Source: Candidatus Hydrogenedentota bacterium (GTDB lineage Bacteria > Hydrogenedentota > Hydrogenedentia > Hydrogenedentales > JAEUWI01). Taken from it: a stretch of 64,000 nucleotides of DNA. The notes beneath the pieces are model-generated. The model was not told the DNA's origin and made no database searches. It saw only the letters and a list, made by a program, of their open reading frames with translations. Below, one piece after another: positions 56,693 to 64,000 of this stretch. The stretch spans positions 1-64,000 of the forward strand of contig JAHBVV010000021.1 of NCBI GenBank assembly GCA_019637335.1. The letters run 5' to 3'. Position 1 is the stretch's first letter; every line of letters starts with the position of its first letter. Position numbers and translations under genes: made by a program.

Positions 56693-57797
56693 AGATTTGC
56701 TCCCCCGGGCAATCGCATTTGAACTTGGTGTAGGAGCCGATCGCCGTACGAACCACTGGAACATCAGAAAAGGTGGCTCATCCGGTTTGAGCGTGATTTT
56801 TCGGGTGCTGGCGGAGAGCAACCGTAACGATGGTTCGCGGAGCTGGGGAGAACGGAGCGGTAAAGCTTGACTGACGCGTTCCATGGTGCGCCAACGTGTG
56901 TTGGGCATCTTGCCTGACACGGCGGCAGCCCGCTTTTCCGCCGTGATCTGCCGCTGGGACGGGTGGCGCGGCGCCCTTCGTCAGCCTGAAAGGCTAAGCC
57001 ACGTTGGCGGGCGTTGAAGGATTGCGGTAATTTTGGATCCACGGCGGCTCTGTCGGAATTGGCCGGGAATTGTTGTCCGGCAGTCGGGACGTTAATGAAG
57101 CGTGGCGCGGATTCATTGGGCCAGCCTCTGGCGGCGGCCAAAGAAATGATCACCACGAAGGGCAGTTAGAGATGAAGTTTTTGAAGGCGGCCGTGCCAAT
57201 GTGTTTGTTATGGAGCCGAGTCGGGATGCGAGGTCGATGCGCGGGGGGGATTGGATCGGGGGCCACAAAGAGCACAGAGAACACAAAAGATTTGTTTGAA
57301 CCGGAAGTGAGCGCGAATGGACTGAGCGCGGCCTTTGGCCGCGATCTGGAGTTTTGACCACGGATTACACGGATTGCACGGATAGAAGGAATTCGATGAG
57401 TTCCAACCGCGATTGGTAACGAATGAAGGAAGTATCGTATCGCCTTGGGAGTCCGAGGCTGTGTTTTGTGGCGTTGATGGGCCGTTCGAAGGCGCCGCTC
57501 GCGCTGCGTCAGCCTGGAAGGCTAACCCACGTTGGCCACCCATGTAGAGACTGGGGTTATCTTCGTTCGGCCAGACATTAATCGTCGGTCCAAGTACGCC
57601 AAGACGGGATGAACCAGAAAATGGCTCGTGTTGGAGCGCTGGCGTTTCGCCCGCGGCGCATCCCTGACCTTGCCGGCAGAGATGCCGGCGCTCCAGCACG
57701 CTCACTTTCGTTGATTCAAGGCTCTGAATCAGCACAAGTTTACGCGCCCATTTGCCACGATCGGGTATAAGTGCGATTGCCCTGAGATTTGCTCCCC
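56693..57797. mobile_element. Family-A TIR element, copy A4, with a large internal insertion
   Basis: Ends CGGGCAATCGCATTTGAAC (from 56706) and GTGCGATTGCCCTG (to 57784), flanked by a perfect 13-bp repeat AGATTTGCTCCCC (56693-56705, 57785-57797). The outer parts match other family-A copies; about 800 bp in the middle do not. Within that insert a segment of roughly 45 bp recurs with the core CGTCAGCCTG (about 56977-57017 and 57510-57545). A phrase GACCACGGATTACAC at 57356 recurs at 62993. No gene is supported inside. Confidence 0.78.
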
Positions 57798-58105
57798 GGG
57801 TAATCGGGTATAGAGGAGTTCTGTTCGGTGGCGAGCTTGGGGCGTCGACCGGACTTGGTATATCTTTGTGTCAGACGGTGGCGCTTCGCCGGAATGCCCA
57901 ACCCCCTGTTGAGTCGCTCGTGCGGGGCGGTGTTGGCGGAACTGGGTGGGCGTTGCTCCAGGCACACGAACGCGCGGGGGCGCGATCGCGCTGCACAGGA
58001 GTCGGGGCGATTGAACGACGGGACGGCCTGGCGTAATCTTGGACGGGCCACGTGTCGGGCAAGATCCCCAACCTCCTGGCGGCGCGATAGGCCGAACCCG
58101 ATGGG
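57798..58105. other. Intergenic region downstream of the membrane protein gene
   Basis: About 300 bp between the family-A element and the stop of the polytopic protein gene. No gene, tRNA or strong hairpin seen. Confidence 0.5.
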
Positions 58106-59713
58106 TCAGGGCTGTACGCGGTAGACGGTCACGTCTCCCGTTGTGTGGAGCGGTTGCAGCCACGCGTGCGCGGCCGGATCGAAATCCCCGAGCGCGCGCT
58201 CCCAGGGACCGTGCAGCACATACGCGACCCCGTGTCGGGCGCGGAGCCAGCGCTTGAAGCCGTCGTCGTCGCCACTTTGGAAAAAGCGCGCCATGTGCGC
58301 GTTGGCCTCCCGATAATTCGGGGTCAGCGCGTCCTGGCCCGTGACCACCTTGAAATTGGCGTAGCGCGGAATGAACTGGCTGGTGTCGTGGCTCGCGAGT
58401 ACAACCGCCTCTTCCGGCGCGTTCTCCGACAGCCAATCGAGCGCGCTCAGCACTTCCGAGGAAACGAAGTAGCGCCACGGCGGCGTGGGTGCGTGCAATC
58501 CGCGAAAGAAATCCGCGTAGACCAGCAGGTTGGTCGGGAGGGCCGCCAAGGCAATCAGGCATGCCGTCAGCAGTCGCCGGGACGGTCCCGCGCCAGTCCA
58601 CCCGATCAAGGCGGGCGCCGTATGCCGCATGAACAGGAGCGGCGGCGCGAGTACCCAGGCGAAATAGCTTTCGACGCCCCAGGGGAACCACGGAGCGGCC
58701 TGCCCGAGCAGGGCCGCCGCGGCCAGCCAGATGACCGGGGCGGAAAGGGATGGCTTCCAGCCTTCGCCGCGGACGACAACGAACCCCAGGTGGATCAGGA
58801 TGGCGGCCAGCGGCAGGCCGAACCAGCCGATCAACTCGAATACGCCGGGCGCGCTCCAGGCGTCCATCGCGCCGAGGCCGAGGGGGTTGCGCAGGAAGAT
58901 CCAGGCCTGCCAGGCGATGGCGGGAGCGTGCGCTGCCAAGGCGATTGCGGCCCGGATGCTTACGGGCCGGAACAGGGCCGGATCGCGCAGGGACCGCGCC
59001 GCCACATAGAGCGCGAGCACGAGGCAGGACTCGGGAATGTGGTACGGGCGGATCACGCTGTGGCCCGCGGCCGCCAGCCCGGAAAGGGCAAAGTACCGGC
59101 GGCGGCCCGTCTGGTCGCCCCGGATGAGCCAGGCGTATTGCAACGCCGCAAAGGCCCCGGCCCGCATGAAGTGCGGCTTGTTCATGAGGTAGCCGAAAAC
59201 CGTGACCCCCTGGGCGTCGTTGGTCGGGGGCAGGCCCGCGCCGGTAAGGGCGTTGGCCGCCACGACGATCCAGCCGAAGCCCGCGCCAAACGCGATCAGC
59301 AGCAGCGCGGCCTGGCGATCGCGCTCCCGGGCGAGAAAGACCGCGCAGAGGTGATAGGCCGCCAGCAGGAACGCGGCGGCCGAGATCGCGCGCCCGATGT
59401 GAAACCACGTTTCCAGCGTCCAGCCCGACCAGCGCGCCGCCTGGCCCATCACCCACCATTCGGGATTGAAGTAGGCGCGGGACGGCGATTCGGGCGCGTA
59501 CAGGTTGGTGACGAGCGCCGGCCCCTCGGCCGCCTGCCGCGCGAACGCGAAGTAGCTGTTGGCCCCGGGCGTCCCCCGCCCGACGAAGCCGGCGAAGACT
59601 TCGTCCTCATCGGCGATGGCGTATCCGTAGAGGTAGGGCGCGCTTCCCACGGCCACAAAAAACACCGCCAGAAGCAGCGGAAATCCCCACGCGCGTGATT
59701 GGTTGGGTCGCAT
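58106..59713 (-). CDS. Polytopic membrane protein, GT-C-like
   Basis: 535 aa with about 10 hydrophobic segments between residues 10 and 420 and a soluble C-terminal domain (WLSENAPEEAVVLASHDTSQFIPRYANFKVVTG...). The first external loop has acidic residues (AIADEDEVFAGF) placed like the Asp/Glu catalytic pair of GT-C glycosyltransferases, and a PYLYGY start. No family is firmly recognised. A lipid-linked sugar transferase role is inferred from topology. It is 31 bp downstream of the sulfatase-like gene on the same strand. Confidence 0.75.
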   Translation of the reverse strand: MRPNQSRAWGFPLLLAVFFVAVGSAPYLYGYAIADEDEVFAGFVGRGTPGANSYFAFARQAAEGPALVTNLYAPESPSRAYFNPEWWVMGQAARWSGWTLETWFHIGRAISAAAFLLAAYHLCAVFLARERDRQAALLLIAFGAGFGWIVVAANALTGAGLPPTNDAQGVTVFGYLMNKPHFMRAGAFAALQYAWLIRGDQTGRRRYFALSGLAAAGHSVIRPYHIPESCLVLALYVAARSLRDPALFRPVSIRAAIALAAHAPAIAWQAWIFLRNPLGLGAMDAWSAPGVFELIGWFGLPLAAILIHLGFVVVRGEGWKPSLSAPVIWLAAAALLGQAAPWFPWGVESYFAWVLAPPLLFMRHTAPALIGWTGAGPSRRLLTACLIALAALPTNLLVYADFFRGLHAPTPPWRYFVSSEVLSALDWLSENAPEEAVVLASHDTSQFIPRYANFKVVTGQDALTPNYREANAHMARFFQSGDDDGFKRWLRARHGVAYVLHGPWERALGDFDPAAHAWLQPLHTTGDVTVYRVQP

Positions 59714-59744
59714 GGCCGGTAGTATGCGCCGGCCCCCGGGATCG

Positions 59745-61346
59745 TTACAAATACCCCAGAGTCTGGAGCATTTCCTCGTCGAGCGGCACGGGGTCCAGCA
59801 GGCGGCGCCAGGCCGGATCGACGGTTTCGAGCAGGCGGGTATGCTCCGGTGTCAGCCGCGACGGATCGCGCGTGGCCTTATACGCATCCGGCAATTGCGG
59901 CGGACAAGTCTCCCGGTACTCCCGCAGGTATCGCCGCCACCGCGCCACCTCCCCGGGCCGTTCCGCCGCGAGATTATTTTGGCAGCCCGGGTCCCGCGCG
60001 AGGTCGTAGTACTCTTCCCGCACAATCGGCCCCCACGGATCGACCTCCGCGCGCACGCCGTCGCGCAATTCCCGGCGGATGGCGCGCAGGTTCCCAGCGG
60101 TCTCCGCGCATTCGGCTGGGCTCAGGTACTTCCAATACGCCAGGTAGAGCGAACTCTCGGTCACGACCCCGCGAATCAGCATGCGGCTCTGGATCAGTTG
60201 CTCCAGAATACGCGGGCCGGCGGGCGTCCGGGCGCGCCACATGCCATCCGTTTTTTCCAACAGATTGACCCCGCTGATGGTGTCTGGATGTCGCGGCAGA
60301 TCCTGCAATGCGACGAGCGTGGGGAAGAGGTCCACCAGGGACACCACGCCCGCCTGTCGGCCCGGCGCAATATGTCCCGGCGCCCAAAGCAGGAGCGGTA
60401 TGCGGTAGGTCTCGGGATACAGCGACCATGCGTGCTCGACGAAGCCGTGTTCGAGGAATTCCTCGCCGTGATCGGCGGTAACCACCGCGAGGCTTTGGCG
60501 TTCCAGCCCGAGATCGGCCAGCCCTTCGAAACACGCCCGGATCGCCCGATCCACGTCGAATATCTCCGCGTCATAGCGCTGCACCAGGTCCTCAAATCGC
60601 GCCTCGCCCGGCCCGAAGCCTTCCTCAAGCAATGCGGGCAGGCCCGATCGCAGGGCGCCATCCATCGTGACGGGATCGCCGGGGCGCGCGCCGCCGAATC
60701 GATCGTAGGCGTCGTCCGGCGGGTCGTACGGCGCGTGCGGGTCGAGAAAATGGAGGTAGATCAGCGTTTTTTGCGTCCGGCGCTCACCGAGCCACGCGAG
60801 CGCCTTCTCCGCCAGGCGCGCGCTCTGGCGGCTCAGCCCGAATTCCGTATCGCAGACCGCCGTGTCGAAGCCGCGGTGGAACTCCGGGTGATCAAGCATC
60901 GGCGTGGCCGAAAACAGCGCGGTGTGGTACCCCGCGTCGCGAAAACGCATCGCCAGCGTGTTGTGGTTGAGCGAGGGTCTGGCGTGCCAGCCCGCGCCCC
61001 AGGGGGTGGCGGACGGGTAGAGGCCCGTGAAGAGCGCGGAAATCGACTCCGGCGTGTAGGAGGACACGCTGGCCGCGTCGGTAAAGACCAGGCTTTCCTC
61101 GGACAGGGAGGTGAGGAACGGCGCGGTGTCGCGATCGTAACCGTGGAGGGGCAGGTGATCCGCCCGAAGCGCGTCGATCACGATGATGACGACGTGATCG
61201 GGCAGGGTCTGGATCGGGCCGGGCAGGGGAGGCGTTCGGGGCTCCCGACACCCCGCGACGAAGCACGCGCCCAAGACGATCAGAGCCGGAACGCCAAAAA
61301 CTGAGAATAACGAGGAAAGTCCGCCGTATCGTTTTTTTCTTGGCAT
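59745..61346 (-). CDS. Sulfatase-fold lipoprotein lacking the formylglycine motif
   Basis: 533 aa. Lipoprotein-like signal with FVAGC (Cys33). Alkaline-phosphatase superfamily core: VVIIVIDALRADHLPLHGY (metal Asp), FLDPHAPYDPP, VVTADHGEEFLEHGFVEHAWSLYPETYRIPLLLWAPG and LVDLFPTLVALQDL. The segment where sulfatases have C/S-x-P-x-R reads SSYTPESISALFTGLYP, so neither the Cys/Ser nor the Arg is at the expected place. It could use Thr or Ser as in phosphoethanolamine or phosphonate-type relatives, or be inactive. Possibly co-transcribed with the GT-C-like gene. Confidence 0.85.
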   Translation of the reverse strand: MPRKKRYGGLSSLFSVFGVPALIVLGACFVAGCREPRTPPLPGPIQTLPDHVVIIVIDALRADHLPLHGYDRDTAPFLTSLSEESLVFTDAASVSSYTPESISALFTGLYPSATPWGAGWHARPSLNHNTLAMRFRDAGYHTALFSATPMLDHPEFHRGFDTAVCDTEFGLSRQSARLAEKALAWLGERRTQKTLIYLHFLDPHAPYDPPDDAYDRFGGARPGDPVTMDGALRSGLPALLEEGFGPGEARFEDLVQRYDAEIFDVDRAIRACFEGLADLGLERQSLAVVTADHGEEFLEHGFVEHAWSLYPETYRIPLLLWAPGHIAPGRQAGVVSLVDLFPTLVALQDLPRHPDTISGVNLLEKTDGMWRARTPAGPRILEQLIQSRMLIRGVVTESSLYLAYWKYLSPAECAETAGNLRAIRRELRDGVRAEVDPWGPIVREEYYDLARDPGCQNNLAAERPGEVARWRRYLREYRETCPPQLPDAYKATRDPSRLTPEHTRLLETVDPAWRRLLDPVPLDEEMLQTLGYL

Positions 61347-61539
61347 GTTGTGTATACTAGGGTATACTCAAGGCAAATGGGAAGTCACTTGACGCCCGCG
61401 GCATTTGGCCTCGGTTGCCCAGTGATGCTGGTGTGTTTTGAAGTCCCGGCGTTCTGTATAGCGTGCCGCGATGGGCCGGCCCGGCGGGAACCGGGTGCGC
61501 CTTCCTGTTGTGATTATTGACCAGAGGAGATTGTTGGAC

Positions 61540-62115
61540 ATGAGAAAGTTGGGTGTTCTCGCGTTGATGTTGGTTGTGGGGACCTCGCTCGCTTTTGCGG
61601 GTTCCATAAGTATTCCGTGGTTTGTGGACAACGCCCCGGTGGCGAACTTCATCCCGGGCGTCTCCAGTGGCGTAACGGGGATCGTCTACCTGAAGAGCAA
61701 CGTGGGTACGCCGCTGACCTGCGAGATCGAGTATTTCAGCCAGAGCGGCGTGCCCCTGGGACCGGCAAACAACGCTACGCTGGCCGATACCAGCAACTCG
61801 TTCACGATCCCGCCGTTTGCGGCTGTGGCCTTCCGGCCCGCCACCCATGATCCCGACACCACGCCGGGCGGCCAGGAAAGCACGCTGGCGATTACGGTGC
61901 CGGACCGGCCCGCGACGGGCGTGAACAGCGTGCTCGCGCAGCCCGGGCAGGACAACGACGGCAAGCGGAACGGGTCGATCACGATTTCCTGGACCGGCGA
62001 TCCCACGGATGTCCAGGGTACTTTTGTGTACTATCAAACCTTCATTCCGCCGAGCGGCGATTCCCGCTTTCCGACGACGATGTCCTACGGCCACCTTCTG
62101 CCCAGCGGCCTGTAA
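61540..62115 (+). CDS. Hypothetical secreted protein
   Basis: 191 aa from ATG 61540 with GAGGAGA about 10 nt upstream. Signal peptide MRKLGVLALMLVVGTSLAFAG. The mature part is beta-rich, with Pro, Ser and Thr in high share (IPWFVDNAPVANFIPGVSSGVTGIVYLKS, then TFVYYQTFIPP). No sorting tail. I do not recognise a family. A strong terminator follows, so it is a single-gene unit, divergent from the sulfatase-like gene. Confidence 0.75.
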   Translation: MRKLGVLALMLVVGTSLAFAGSISIPWFVDNAPVANFIPGVSSGVTGIVYLKSNVGTPLTCEIEYFSQSGVPLGPANNATLADTSNSFTIPPFAAVAFRPATHDPDTTPGGQESTLAITVPDRPATGVNSVLAQPGQDNDGKRNGSITISWTGDPTDVQGTFVYYQTFIPPSGDSRFPTTMSYGHLLPSGL

Positions 62116-62141
62116 GCCGATATCGGCGTAACACGAATTCC

Positions 62142-62178
62142 CGGCGGGCGCACCAGTGCGGTGCGCCCGCCGTTTCTT
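62142..62178 (+). terminator. Intrinsic terminator after the secreted protein gene
   Basis: Perfect 13-bp stem CGGCGGGCGCACC (62142-62154) / GGTGCGCCCGCCG (62160-62172), loop AGTGC, then TTTCTT. Confidence 0.88.
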
Positions 62179-62302
62179 GTGATCCCTGCGAGGTGCGCTC
62201 GCTTCGGGAATCTGAGAAAGCCCCCGGAAGGGCGAAAATCCCGAGTCCACTGCACGCATCATCGCCGCGCCTTCGCGTGAATATCGGTCCTTCTCCAACG
62301 TC

Positions 62303-62844
62303 ATTTCTTCGTAACATTTTAGCCGTCTGAAGCAGCGAGCAAGTAAAGTTCCCGGCCCTCCGGTGATTTCCGAGAAAGCACGGCAAAAGGATCGCAGGCA
62401 TTTCCGCCACGGCGCACCTTCGGCCTGCCGGCGGCAACGTCTGCTTCGGCTATCAGCGGGTACGGCTGGCCTGGAACAAATTCCCCGCGTACCCTAATCC
62501 GGAATGCAACGGGGACCGGGGCCATTTCTCAAGCGCAGCGATCACATGAAGTCTTGCGCTCTTCCTGCCGCGGACAAGAATGTCCGCGATCCTTTGCGCC
62601 TTTCGGGGCTTTGGACAGGCGGGACGCCTATCCTACATTTGCGCCTTTCGGCGCTGAACACAGGCGAGACGCCTGTGCCACTTTCTTTTCGAGGTGGTTT
62701 TGGTGGGGGGCAGGGGATTTATTTGGCAGCGGGCTTACTTTGCCGCGGACAAGAATGTCCGCGATCCTTCGCTCCACGCTCTCTTGTCCGAGACATGCGT
62801 TCACAGCAGAAGCACCTCATTCCGCTAAAGTGTTACATTTCTTC
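62303..62844. mobile_element. Family-B TIR element, copy B4
   Basis: Element 62311-62836 (526 bp), ends GTAACATTTTAGCC and CCGCTAAAGTGTTAC, flanked by the perfect 8-bp duplication ATTTCTTC (62303-62310, 62837-62844). The interior has a 29-bp repeat at 62566-62594 and 62741-62769 holding the dyad GCGGACA-AGAA-TGTCCGC, and AGGCGGGACGCCT-type hairpins. No gene. Confidence 0.85.
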
Positions 62845-63360
62845 GTACTACTATCCGTCAAGTTCCTTCTCTGCGGGCTCTTGCGTCGAATTACCCCTTA
62901 ACTATTTGTCGCAAAGGCATTTACGAAGCGGAAACTCCAGAGAAAGCTTCCGGGCTTTTCCGTGAGTTTCCTAGCCGGGGTTCTTTTTCCTGACCACGGA
63001 TTACACCGATGACACGGATTGCAGCGGCGCTCGATCCAGATCGAGACCGATCAGCCCGACGCCCCAACAACCCCGCGACAATTCCGATGCTGAGCAACCC
63101 GAGGAGGCCACCTTGGAAATCGCATCCGGCAGCAGTTCGCGGCCTCTCTGATCGCGCCCTTCCCGTCCCGTTCGACTCCCGGGGCGCAGATTTCGTACAA
63201 TGCCAACCGGCATCAGCACCGGCGCCTTCGTCCCGGTCAGCCAGTCATGCGGTCGGGCCCCGGCATGGCGGGCAACCTGACGGCCATAACACGCCGTTAG
63301 CAGCCGTAACCACATCCCACCCCGCGCGACTCGCAACAACCCGAGGGGAGTCTATCCGCC
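62845..63360. other. Intergenic region before the last gene
   Basis: About 500 bp with no supported gene. It includes the phrase GACCACGGATTACAC at 62993, also found at 57356, a kind of short dispersed sequence common in environmental genomes. Confidence 0.45.
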
Positions 63361-64000
63361 GTGAGCCAGACCGATCCGTACCCAAACGCCACCTCCATAT
63401 CCGAGGTCCCACCAACGCCCATTGATCGGCAACACCTGATCCGCTACATCAGCCTGAAGCTGGCGGCGCAGGGCCTCCCGACCTATGCGGGAGCGGGCGA
63501 GGAGTTTCTCGACCTCACCGGCGACCTCGTGCGGAGTTACCGGGAGAAAAGCCGTTTGCTCTCCGGCCATCTCTGCCCGGTGGACCAGCGGATACAGGAT
63601 TTCCTGGACGATTACCTGGCCGGAGAATCCTTTCATCAGCCTCCCCGGCTTCCCGGCTCGACCTTCGTGCTGGATCGCCCCGGGCTGGCCCGGGAACTGT
63701 CGCTGCCGGTGGAGGGCGACCACGTGCGGACGGAACTCCTCGAGTCTTACCGGCTTCAGCAGGGCGTGCTGCACAACCCGCGGAGCGATCGGCGCACCAC
63801 GAAGGGCGTGTTCCACGTGGCCGCCGGCGGGCTGCCCGTGCCCCTGGACAAGAAGGAAACGCCCCGGCGCACCTTTGGCAACCTGCTGATCGCGGCGCTG
63901 GACCCGCCGGCGGAAATGCTCGAGCTGCCGTTTCTCGCGGGCCAGCCGGAACCGGCGCGCACCCTGGTGTCGCTCCTGCTCCGCCCCCTGGTCGCGCCGG
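63361..64000 (+). CDS. Unrecognised protein, truncated by the window end
   Basis: At least 213 residues from GTG 63361 (GGGGAG about 12 nt upstream), open to the last base. No signal peptide. The sequence is soluble and conserved-looking: YISLKLAAQGLPTYAG near residue 30, then VLHNPRSDRRTTKGVFHVAAGGLPVPLDKKE (about 135-165), TFGNLLIAALDPP and TLVSLLLRPLVAP. The Arg/Lys-rich DRRTTKG region looks like a nucleotide- or phosphate-binding segment but I cannot name a family. Codon use matches the host. Confidence 0.7.
   Translation, partial: MSQTDPYPNATSISEVPPTPIDRQHLIRYISLKLAAQGLPTYAGAGEEFLDLTGDLVRSYREKSRLLSGHLCPVDQRIQDFLDDYLAGESFHQPPRLPGSTFVLDRPGLARELSLPVEGDHVRTELLESYRLQQGVLHNPRSDRRTTKGVFHVAAGGLPVPLDKKETPRRTFGNLLIAALDPPAEMLELPFLAGQPEPARTLVSLLLRPLVAP

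Noticed and set aside
56536-56705. Trp leader peptide, T-box or TRAP-type attenuator before trpB
   Set aside because: No run of Trp codons, no T-box specifier or TGGnCC-type element and no competing hairpins seen.
62504-62965. Small proteins inside the 62.3-62.8 kb element
   Set aside because: They read through repeated hairpins of a mobile element and carry repeated oligopeptides only.

Overview
The window is a GC-rich (by eye well above 60% G+C) bacterial chromosome segment with a scattered, non-phage gene order. It mixes housekeeping genes (argH, uvrA, purA, rpsD, trpB, two tRNAs) with secreted or lipidated proteins, Tat-signal oxidoreductases of the Gfo/Idh/MocA family, xylose-isomerase-like TIM barrels, a sulfatase-fold protein, a secreted glycoside-hydrolase-like protein, a PEP-CTERM protein and a protein with an H-X9-DG-like C-terminus. 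This mix recalls Planctomycetes-Verrucomicrobia-Lentisphaerae relatives and Hydrogenedentota-like lineages. The assignment is inference; no rRNA is present.

Layout. 0.1-7.2 kb: phosphodiesterase, TIM barrel, ECF sigma/anti-sigma pair, argH, and an HD-GYP response regulator. 8.2-10.3 kb: a small defence-like cluster (HEPN/MNT toxin-antitoxin, then a PD-(D/E)XK protein with a D12-class adenine methylase). 10.6-12.6 kb: amtB-glnK behind a near-consensus sigma-54 promoter. 12.6-13.8 kb: gene-free repeat block. 13.8-18.9 kb: uvrA, purA, rpsD. 19.1-20.5 kb: a CarH-like B12-binding regulator with a perfect palindromic operator and apparently leaderless start, then tRNA-Gln and tRNA-Glu. 20.6-24.6 kb: an NtrC-type two-component system facing a small secreted repeat protein that has its own sigma-54-like promoter. 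25-36 kb: DUF5107/TPR protein, DUF255 thioredoxin-fold protein, and a transglutaminase - YdbH - YnbE/YdbL-fusion envelope operon. 36.5-41.7 kb: a PEP-CTERM protein with a sigma-54 promoter and two glycosyltransferases with asnB. 42.7-55.3 kb: carbohydrate-related oxidoreductases, isomerase, acyltransferase, HAD hydrolase, GH-like protein, YegD-like Hsp70, SGNH hydrolase, PHP-domain protein. 55.3-64 kb: trpB, a polytopic membrane protein, a sulfatase-like lipoprotein, a secreted protein and a partial unknown gene.

The most notable structure outside genes is two families of short non-autonomous terminal-inverted-repeat elements. Family A has ends like CAGGGCAATCGC and about 13-bp target duplications (four copies). 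Family B has ends GTAACAnTTTAGC and 8-bp target duplications (four complete copies and one decayed copy). One family-B element sits inside a family-A element, and another landed on the stop codon of a gene and kept it through its target duplication. Family-B copies carry arrays of 49- or 51-bp units, each with two strong hairpins. No transposase is present in the window.

Regulation appears to use sigma-54 repeatedly: three matches to the -24/-12 consensus lie in front of amtB-glnK, the PEP-CTERM gene and the small repeat protein, and an NtrC-family activator with a GAFTGA loop is encoded in between.
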